Assembly (NCBI RefSeq): GCF_017308975.1
Contig: NZ_JADWPD010000029.1
Span: 1-64,000, forward strand
Length of the DNA stretch: 64,000 bases
Source of the DNA: Amycolatopsis sp. MtRt-6
GTDB lineage: Bacteria; Actinomycetota; Actinomycetes; Mycobacteriales; Pseudonocardiaceae
Reading direction: 5' to 3'
Each line of letters begins with the position of its first letter. Positions within the stretch are counted from its first letter, which is position 1. The notes beneath the pieces were generated by a model that worked only from the letters and a program-made list of their open reading frames with translations, was not told the origin of the DNA and made no database searches. A program made the position numbers and the translations under genes. Shown here piece by piece: positions 22,612-31,500 of the stretch.

Positions 22612-23507
22612 CGCGCGCCCGCCTTCGCTATCCGGTCCGCCACGAACAGCGCCACGAGCACCACCACCGCGTCCACCAGGGCCACCGCCTGCACCACCGG
22701 CACGTCTCGGGTCGCCACCGCCGTGGCCAGCAGCTGCCCGAAACCCGGGTACGCCAGCAGTGACTCCACGACCGTCGTGCCGGCCAGGAGCGCGCCCGTC
22801 AGGATCGCCGCCCCCTGGGCCGCCGGGCCCGCCAGGTGCGGCAGCACGTGCCGCACCACCACTCTCGCCGGCGGCACTCCGCGCAACTCGGCGTCCACCA
22901 CGAACGGGCGGGCGATGACGTCCGCCGCCGGGCCGCGGATCGATCTGGCCAGCCAGGCCGCCGACGGCAGCGCCAGCGCCAGTACCGGCAGCACCAGCAC
23001 CGGCGGCTCCTCCCACGCCGAGCCGCCCACCGGCAGCAGTGACACCGCCGGCAGCCAGCCGAGGCCCGTCGCGAACACCAGGACCAGCCCGCTCACCAGC
23101 ACCACCTCCGGCACCGACGCGAACGCCGCCACCGCCGCCGAAGCCGCCGCCCGGCGGGCCACCACGACCGCGCCCAGCACCCCGAGCACCACCGCCAGCA
23201 CCCAGGCCGGGACCACGATCAGCGCGCTCGCCCCGAGCCGCTCCGCCAGCAGCGGCCCGACCGGGCGGCCGTCCACAAGGGACCGGCCGAAGTCGCCGTG
23301 GAGAAGCCCGGCCAGCCAGGAACCGAACCGCTCCCACAGCGGCCGGTCCAGGCCCAGCTCCGCGCGCAGCCGCGCCACCCGCGCCGGGTCCGCCTGGTGT
23401 CCCGCCAGGACCTGCGCCGCGTCCTGCGGCAACAACGCCGTGAGCAGGAAGACGCAGGTCAGCACCGCGGCCAGGGTGACCGCGGCCCGGGTCAGCGCTG
23501 CAGCCAC
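22608..23507 (-). CDS. ABC importer permease (DppB/NikB-like)
   Basis: 299 aa, GTG start overlapping the binding-protein stop by 16 nt. The first membrane segment is near residues 8-26. A periplasmic loop with L-R-A-E-L-G-L-D-R-P-L-W-E-R-F and H-G-D-F-G-R-S is diagnostic of DppB-type permeases, followed by about five more segments and an EAA-like loop (E-L-R-G-V-P-P-A-R-V). It forms the channel with the fused permease downstream. Confidence 0.9.
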   Translation of the reverse strand: MAAALTRAAVTLAAVLTCVFLLTALLPQDAAQVLAGHQADPARVARLRAELGLDRPLWERFGSWLAGLLHGDFGRSLVDGRPVGPLLAERLGASALIVVPAWVLAVVLGVLGAVVVARRAAASAAVAAFASVPEVVLVSGLVLVFATGLGWLPAVSLLPVGGSAWEEPPVLVLPVLALALPSAAWLARSIRGPAADVIARPFVVDAELRGVPPARVVVRHVLPHLAGPAAQGAAILTGALLAGTTVVESLLAYPGFGQLLATAVATRDVPVVQAVALVDAVVVLVALFVADRIAKAGAR

Positions 23508-24982
23508 ACGCCGTCCAGGAAGACGCGGGCGAAGCCCGTCCCGGCCGGCAGGTTCCGCACCTGCGGCGCCGCGACCGTCAGCGACGCGCCGCTGCCCCAC
23601 ACCACCCAGCCGCCCTCGGCCGCCATGCGCTGCTGGATGCCGCGCAGCAGGCCGGCGCGCCGGGCCGGGTCCGTCGTGGCCATCGCCGTCGCGAAGTCGC
23701 GGTCCGTCGCCGGGTCCTTCCAGCCGGTTTCGTTGTAGCCGGCGGTGCTGAGCGCGGTCTGGCGGGCCCAGACCGGGAACGGCAGGTCGGTCGTGTAGCC
23801 GACGCAGAACGGCTCCACCGTGTAGACCTGCGTCCAGTACGTCTCGGGCGGGTGCTGACGCACCTCGACCGTGATGCCCGTCTCCCGCAGCTGGCCGGCC
23901 ACGGCGGTGGCCGTCGACACCATTCCCGGGTACGCGGTGGTGGTGTGCAGCACGACCGAAAGCCCACCCGCGAGCGCCCGCGCCTTGGCGACGTCCCGTG
24001 CCGGGGCGGCGAGGTCGCGGGGGTACGACGGGTCGGCCGGGGCCGGCGCGTCGTTGCCCACCGCGCCGTAGCCGAGCAGGACCGTGTCGACCAGCGCCTG
24101 CCGGTCGACCGCCAGCTTCACCGCCTGCCGCGCCTGCGGCCTGTCGAACGGTGCCTTGTCCAGCCGCATCAGCAGCGGGTACGTGAGCGCGGCCGGCCGC
24201 GACGTCACGGCGAGCCGCCCGGTGCGCTCGGCGGCCTTGGCCGTCGCCGGGCTGACGTTCGCGGCGACGTCGATCACGCCCGACACCACCGCGACCGAAA
24301 GCGCCTGCGGGTCGGCGAACCCGCGGATCTCCAGCCCGTCGAGCGCGGGCCGCGGCCCCCACCAGCCGTCGTTGCGGACCAGCGCGATGCCCTGGGCGTC
24401 GGCCCGCGCGAGCTTGAACGGCCCGGACCCCACCGGGTTGTCGAACGTCTCGGTGCCCTCGGGGACGACGAACGTCACCCCGGCCAGCGTCCGCGGCAGC
24501 TCGGCATCCGGCTGGCTCGTCACGAGTTCGAGGACGTTGCCGTCCGCTGTGGACCGTCCGATGTCGACGGTGCCGAGCCGGGCGCCGTTCGCCGCCGCCT
24601 TGCTCGCGATGCGGCGCAGCGAGTACAGCACGTCGCGGGCGCGGACCGGGCGGCCGTCGGTGAACGCCGCGTCGGTGCGCAGCTGGAAGCGCCAGCGGGT
24701 GGCGTCCGGCGACGAGCTCCACGCCGTCGCCAGCCGCGGCGCCACCGCGCCGTTCTCCCCCGGCACGCACAGCACGTCGTAGAGCGCGGCCATCCGAACC
24801 CAGTCGGACTCGTTGAACAGCGTGCCGTGCGGATCGGCGACCGCGGTGGCGCCGCCCGCGGCGACCGTGCCGTACCGCAGGGTGCCGCCACCCGACGGCG
24901 CCGCGGTGGACTTCCCGCACGCCGCCAGCGCGAACGCGCCGGTCAGCGCCAGCGCGGCCCGGCGTGAGAACTCCCGGCTCAC
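23492..24982 (-). CDS. Family-5 extracellular solute-binding lipoprotein (NikA/DppA-like)
   Basis: 496 aa; the GTG overlaps the preceding stop (GTGA). The N-terminus has a twin-Arg run and a lipobox (L-A-A-C near residue 22), so it is a membrane-anchored lipoprotein. Family-5 features include F-T-D-G-R-P-V-R-A-R-D-V, G-S-G-P-F-K-L and R-Q-A-V-K-L-A-V-D-R. Family-5 proteins bind peptides, nickel or metallophores (e.g. CntA-type). Placement in the Zur/Fur-boxed operon with biosynthesis genes suggests metallophore capture. Confidence 0.9.
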   Translation of the reverse strand: MSREFSRRAALALTGAFALAACGKSTAAPSGGGTLRYGTVAAGGATAVADPHGTLFNESDWVRMAALYDVLCVPGENGAVAPRLATAWSSSPDATRWRFQLRTDAAFTDGRPVRARDVLYSLRRIASKAAANGARLGTVDIGRSTADGNVLELVTSQPDAELPRTLAGVTFVVPEGTETFDNPVGSGPFKLARADAQGIALVRNDGWWGPRPALDGLEIRGFADPQALSVAVVSGVIDVAANVSPATAKAAERTGRLAVTSRPAALTYPLLMRLDKAPFDRPQARQAVKLAVDRQALVDTVLLGYGAVGNDAPAPADPSYPRDLAAPARDVAKARALAGGLSVVLHTTTAYPGMVSTATAVAGQLRETGITVEVRQHPPETYWTQVYTVEPFCVGYTTDLPFPVWARQTALSTAGYNETGWKDPATDRDFATAMATTDPARRAGLLRGIQQRMAAEGGWVVWGSGASLTVAAPQVRNLPAGTGFARVFLDGVWLQR

Positions 24983-25587
24983 GCGGCACCCCCGAACCCG
25001 GACCAGTCGCCGGTCAGCGACGCCGTCACCCGCTCCTGCCACGGCTCGTCGCGCAGCACCGGGTGGTCGGTCGCGACCCGGACGTCCGCGACGTTCGTTT
25101 CGAGCAGCCGCGCGGAACCCCGCACCACCGTGTGGAAGCTCGCCGAGATCGTGCCCCCGGTGTCCTTTCCGGACCGGCCGAGCACGTCGAGCATGCTCAG
25201 CACCCGCAGGATGCCCGCCTGGGCGGTGAGCACGGCGGTGGCCGCGGCCCCGTCCGGCTTCGCGCGCACTGCCGTCGTGGCGATCCCGACGGCCGCCGAC
25301 GCGAGCAGCGCGGCCTGGACCAGGTAGGGCTCTGGCGCCGACCGGGCCTCGCGGTGCTGCTCGGCCAGGTGACCGGCGAACGCGACGGCCGTCTCCGGGC
25401 ACACAGTGCCGAGCGCGGCCAGCGCACGGCCGGTCTGCTCCCAGTTTCCGCCGCGCCGCGGAGCACCGTTGAGCGGGCTGCCGAGTAGTTGTTCGAGCAC
25501 CTCCTTCCGCGGCACGGCGGGGTTGGCCGCGTCCGCGACGACCCCGGCCGGGAGGAGGTTCTGGGTGTAGAGCCAGTTGGGCAGCAA
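24979..25587 (-). CDS. Unrecognised 202-aa Ala-rich protein in the metallophore operon
   Basis: 202 aa with a TTG start 1 nt after the PKS/NRPS stop, so coupled to it; its stop overlaps the binding-protein start. It is Ala-rich and looks mostly helical (for example Y-L-V-Q-A-A-L-L-A-S-A-A-V-G-I-A), with a polar C-terminus (D-H-P-V-L-R-D-E-P-W-Q-E-R-V). No signal peptide or catalytic motif is visible. The helical pattern is loosely reminiscent of acyl-CoA dehydrogenase C-terminal bundles, but I would not assign that. The tight operon position implies a function in making or handling the metallophore. Confidence 0.75.
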   Translation of the reverse strand: MLPNWLYTQNLLPAGVVADAANPAVPRKEVLEQLLGSPLNGAPRRGGNWEQTGRALAALGTVCPETAVAFAGHLAEQHREARSAPEPYLVQAALLASAAVGIATTAVRAKPDGAAATAVLTAQAGILRVLSMLDVLGRSGKDTGGTISASFHTVVRGSARLLETNVADVRVATDHPVLRDEPWQERVTASLTGDWSGFGGAA

Positions 25588-25588
25588 G

Positions 25589-28500
25589 TCAGAGTCCTGT
25601 CTTCTCGAGCGCGGCGGAAATGCTCGCCGCGACTTCGGTCACGGCGGGGTCGTGCAGGATCGTGTAGTGGTGGGCGTCGATTTCCCCGACCGTCAGCTCG
25701 CCCTCGACGTACGGCCGCCAGCCGAGCTCCGGTTCGTCGAAGGAGTCGTCGACGCCCATGCCGATCCGGCTGTTGCGCGGGGACACCACGCCCGCGCGCA
25801 GGAGCAGCACGGGCACGGTCTCGTCGAGCGGGCCGGCGTGGTGGTCGGCGAGGGCCCGCAGGTGCCGGGCGAACACCTCGAACCGCCGTTCGTCGACGGT
25901 CAGCCCGTCGGCCTCGAGGCGCCGCCGCAGCGCGTCGGCGCCGAGCCCGTCGCCGTAGTCGAACCCGAGGAACGACTCGACCGAACGCAGGTAGCGCAGC
26001 CGGGTCTCCTCCTCGCTCTCGCCGGCGTCGAGGCCTTCGAGGGCGACGATGCGTTCCGGGCTGTTGGCGTCGATCATCAGCAGCAGCGCGACTTCCTCGC
26101 CGTCGGCCCGCAGGGCGCGGGCGAGCTCGTGGCCGACCGTCCCGCCCATCGACCACCCGCCGAGCAGGTACGGGCCGTGCGGCTGGTGGCGCCGGACGAC
26201 CCGCCGGTACCGCCGCACCATTTCCGGGATGTCCGCCGGCCCCGCGCCGTCCACCAGGCCGGGGTCGGTGAGCGCCACGACCGGGTTCGGCGCGTCGAGC
26301 CGCCGGGCCAGTTCGGTGTAGCAGAGGATGTCGCCGCCGGAGGGGTGCAGGAGGAACAGCGGCGTGCCGGTGCCCGGCTTGAGCGGGACGGCGACGGCGT
26401 CGTCGGCGCGCAGCACGCGGGCCAGCCCGGCGACGGTCGGGTCGGCGAGGAACTCCCGCGGCGGCACCGGCGGCCCGGCCAGCCTGCCGAGCATCCGGAC
26501 CGCCAGCAGGGAATCCCCGCCCAGGGCGAAGAAGTCGTCCGATCGGTCCACTGAGGACACTCCGAGGAGGTCGGTCCAGAGCCGGGCGATCGCCTGCTCC
26601 GTCTCCCCCGCCGGGGCGCCGGCCTCGCGGCCACCGCGGGCTTCGACGGCGGCGACCGCGGCGGCACCGGACAGGCTCACGTGCTCGTCCCAGCCCCGGC
26701 CGGCGGCGAGCTCGCGCACCCGCGTCACGACGTCGAGGAACACGCGGTCCACCAGGTCGGCGCCGAAGAGGTCCTCCACGACGGCGACGTTGAGCACCAG
26801 CTCGCCGGCCAGCTCGAACACCCGCAGCTCGAAGTACACCTGCGGGGTCCGGATGTGCTGGACGTAGTCGGAGACGTCGACGCGGCCCAGCGGCCCGGCG
26901 GTCTCCGGGCGCTCCCCGCCGACGGCGGCGGCCATGCCGAGGGTGCTCTGGAAGACGAACGGCGCCACCGGCCGGGTGCTGCCGCGCCGCCGGGCGAGTT
27001 CGCGGGCCACCTCCACGCCGCTGACCAGGTTGTGCGCCAGCGACTGCGTGAGCTCGCCGTGCACGCCGCGCGCCAGGTCGGTGAACGCGCCGCCGTCGCC
27101 GAGGTCGATGCCGAGCAGCGCGGTCGAGGAGAACGCGCCGATCGTGCGGTCGACGTCCGGGTGCAGCGGCAGCCGGTTGGCCTGCAGGCTGTTGAGCAGG
27201 AACCGGCTCTGCCCGGCGGCCCGCGCCAGCGCGACCGCGTAGGCCGCGAGCAGCACCGCCGTCGGGGTCAGCTCGCGCCGGGCGCACTCGGCACGCAACG
27301 CTTCCCACTCGGGCAGCCGCTTTTCGCGGGCGGCCATGAGGCTCGCCGAGACGGCCCGTGGTTCGGTGCGCAGCGGCACGTCGGGGGCGGCGGGCAGCGT
27401 GTCGAGGCGCTGCCACCACCAGTCGCGGTCCGCGGCCCATTCGTCGCCCGCGCGGATCTCGGCGAGCGCCGCCGCGTAGTCGCCGAAGTCGACGAGCAGG
27501 GGCGGCAGGACGGTGTTGGGCTCGGCCACGTAGGTCAGCAGCTCGCGTTCGAAGACCGCGGCCGACCAGCCGTCCATGACGAGCAGGCTGAAGGAGGTGA
27601 ACAGCCGGCCCCGGCCGCCGGGCAGCAGGACCAGGCACATGTGCAGGCCCGGGCCGGTCACCGGGTCCGGCCCGTGGGTGCCCATCCGGTCGCGGATGGT
27701 CCGGAGTTCGCTGTGTTCGCCGTCGGGGCTGTCTCGCAGGTCGACGACGTCGAGGTGGATCTCGGCGTCCGGCTGGAGACGCTGGGTGCCGTCGGGCAGG
27801 ATCCGCGCCCGCAGCATCGGCTGGTGCGCGGTGACGCGGCGCAGGGCATCGGCGAGCGCGGCGGGAGCGCGTTCGGCGTCCACTTCGGACAGGGCGACGT
27901 CGGTGCAGACGTGCGCGGAGTCGTAGGACAGCTCCCAGCCGCCCTGCTGGCCGACGAAGTAGGCCTGCTGGAGCGGGAGGAGACCGAACGGTTCGGCCGC
28001 GTCCAGCCGGCGTTGGACGCGGGTGGCGAGCGCGCGCGGCGCGGGACCGTCGGCCGAGCGGACCCGCACGACGGCGGCAAGCTCGGCGAGGGTGGCCTCG
28101 GCCCGGATTTCGGCGGGCGCGAGGACGACCGTGAGCCGCTGCCGGATGAAGGACGCCATCCGCACGGCGAGCAGGGAGTCACCGCCCGCGGCGAGGAAGG
28201 AGGTGTCCGGGTCGATGCCGGCCGGGTCGAGATCGAGCAGCTCGCCCCAGATCGCGGCGAGGGCCCGTTCGAGGGACTCGGCCTCGGCCTCGCCCGGCGA
28301 AGCGCCCCAATGTGGCCTTGGTTGCGTTGAACGCACCGAAGGCCACATTGGGGCGCTGGGGTCGGCCTCGCCGGGTTCGGCTGTGGTCCAGTCCGTGTCG
28401 GCCAGCTTCTCCAGCCAGGCCACGTACCCGGCGAACGCGCGGTCCGCCTCGGCCGCGTCCAGGGACGTCTCCGCGACGTCCCACTGCAGGATCAGCTCGC

Positions 28501-31500
28501 CGTGCCGCTCGTAGGCCTGGTGGTCGAGCCACACCTGCGGTGTCTGGCTGACCCCGTGCACCACCGGGCCGAGCCACTCCGTGTCGTGCGGCTCGCCGCC
28601 GAGGGTGTCCAGGCCGAGCATTCCCGTGAACACCACCGGGACGTTCCGCTGCCGACCGGTGCGGCGGGCTTGCTCGGCCAGCACCTCCAGCCCCGAGAAC
28701 GCGCTGTGGTCGAGGTCGTCGAACAGCCGGGCCTGCGCCGCGGCGGCCCGCGCGGCGAACCCCGCCAGCCCGCGCCGGTCGGCTTCGAACAGCAGCAGCG
28801 ACGAGAACTCCCCGACGATCCCGTCGTGGCCGGCCGGGCGGTCGAACACGGTGAGCGTCAAGCAGAAGTGGTCGCTGCCGGACCACTCGGCGAGCACGTC
28901 GGAGTACGCCGCCAGCAGGACGGCGGTCGGCGTGACGCCCGCGGCCGCCGCGCGCTCGCGGATGCCGGCCCAGCGGTCCCGGGAAAGGATCGCGCGGCGC
29001 CGGCCGAACCGCGGCCGCTCGCCCGCGTCGCGGACCGGCAACGGCGGTGCCGCCGGCAGTTCGCGGGCCCGCCAGTACTCCGCGGCCCGGCGGTGCCCGG
29101 CACTCCCCCGCCGCTGTTCGAGGGCGGCCACGCACTCGGCGAACGTCGTCGCCGGTACGGGCAGCTCGGCGTCCGGGTCGGCGTAGAGCGCCCGCAGTTC
29201 GCGGTCGACGATCAGGTAGCTCGCGGAGTCGCACACCAGCACGTCGACCGACAGCAGCACGCGCTGTTCCCCACCCGGCAGCCGCGCGACGTGCGCCTCG
29301 ATCAGCGGCCAGCGGCCGGGGTCGGCGACCCGCCGCGAAAGCCGTTCGCGCAGCTCGGCCAGGCCGGCTTCGGTGACGTCGTGGACCGGCACGCGATAGC
29401 CCGGCACCTCGGGCAGCACCAGGTTTTCGCCGTCGGCGGTGACGACCGACCGCAGCATCTCGTGCCGCGCGATGACGCGGTTCCAGGCCCGTTCGTAGCG
29501 TTCGACGTCGAGGCCGGGCGCCAGGTGTTCGAGGTAGAAGTGGCAGGCGACCTCGCCGAGCCCGTACCCGGCCGAGCGGCCGACCCAGTAGGCGTGCTGG
29601 ACGCGGGTGAGCGGGAACGGCCCGCCGGCCGGGCCCACGACCGCCGCGGCGGGTTCTTCGGACGTCGCGCCGTCGGCGGCCGGCACGATCTCCGCCGACC
29701 CCACCTCGGCCGCGCGGGCGATCGCCGCAGAGCCGGCCTCGTCCCCCGCCGCCGCGACCAGCTCCGCCAGGCCCGCGACCGTCGGCCGGGCCAGCAGGTC
29801 GCGCAGCCGCAGCGTGATCCCGTGGTCGTCGCGCAGGCGGGCGAGCACCCTCGTCGCCAGCAGCGAGTGCCCGCCCAGCGCGAAGAAGTCGTCCTCGCGG
29901 CTGGTCACCTTCTGCCCCAGTGCCTCGCTCCACACCTGGGCCACCAGGCGCTCGGCCGCGTTGGCCACCGCCGCGCCCCCGGCCGACGCGCGGACCGTCC
30001 GGCTCGCCAGCGCCCGCGACCGGCTGTTGAGCTCCGCCGGCGACACCGCCACCTGCGCCGGAGAGTCCACCGTCGCCAGGCGCAGCAGCGCGGCGAGCGC
30101 GTCCGTGCTGTCCAGTGCGTGGCGCATCGTCAGCTCCGCCGCCGATTCGCGCTCGGCCTCGGTGCCGAACCGCCAGCGGTCCCAGTCCACCGCGAGCCAC
30201 GTCGCCGCCGAGCCGCGCATCGCGTGGGCGAACCCGTCCACGAACCGGCTCGCCGCCACATACGCGCCGAGGCCGAAGCCGCCGATCGTGCCCGCCGCCG
30301 AGGACATCAGCAGCACCCGCCGCACCGGCCGGCCCTCGACCGCCGACCGCAGCGCCACCACGCCCGCGACCTTGGGCGCCAGCGAGCGCAGTGCCGTCTC
30401 TTCGTCCACTTCGGACAGAGTGGCCAGCTCGACGACGACCGGGGCGTGCACGAGCAGGTCGATCCGGCCGTGCTCCTCGATCACCCGGTCCACCAGCTCG
30501 GCCAGCGCCGCCGCGTCGGTCACGTCGACGGCCTCGACCCGCACGCCGGGCACCGGACGCGGGTTGCGCGACGCCAGCACGACGTGCGCCGGCCCGTCGT
30601 CCAGCAGCCGCCGGGCCAGCGCCCGGCCGACGTTGCCGAGCCCGCCCGTCACCACGACCACCGGTTCGGCCGGCAGCGACCCCGCCGGGCCGGGCCGCCA
30701 CGGCTCCCACTGCCGCAGCCACCGCTTCCCGCCCCGCACCGCCAGCTCCTGCGCGCTGTCCCCGGCCAGCAGGTCCGCGACCTCGGCGAGCACCGCCCGC
30801 GCGTCGGGTTCCGGCGTGACGTCCAGGGTGCGCCACCGGACGCCGGTTTCCTGGCCGAGCACCCGCGGCAGGCCGCGCACCCCGGCCGCGACCGGGTCGA
30901 CGTCCTCGGTGCCGATGACGGCCTCGCCGTGCACGGTCAGCTGCAGCACCGGCAGGTCGCCCAGCTCCCGATAGCCGACGACGACCTCGGCGAGCCGCCA
31001 CATCTCGTCCCCGGTCGCCGGTGTCGCCCTGGACCCTGCCGGCGGGGCCACGACCACGGCGACCGGGTCACCGTCGCCCGAAGCGGCGCGCACCGCGTCC
31101 GCCCACGGGCCGTCGCCGACCACCCGCACGCTCGGCGCCGCCGCGGCCAGCGGCGGCAGCTGCCGCCAGACCGGCAGTTGCAGGGGCTCGCCCGGGCTCG
31201 CGAAGTCGGTCACCCGCGGCGCCGGCTCGACCCAGTACCGTTCGCGCTGGAACGCGTAGCCGGGCAGCGGCACGCGGCGGCGGCCCGGCCGGTGCGGGGC
31301 GGCCGGCGAGACGTCGACGCCGAGGGCCCACAAGCGGCCGAGCGCGTCGAGTGCCGCGGCCCGGCCGTCGCCGCCTTCGTCCGGACGCGGGAACGTCGTG
31401 ACCGACGGCCCGCGGCGCGCGGCCAGCGACGCGAGCATCCCGCCCGGCCCGACCTGCACGAGCACGGCGTCCGCACCGCATGCGGTGTCGAGTGCCGATG

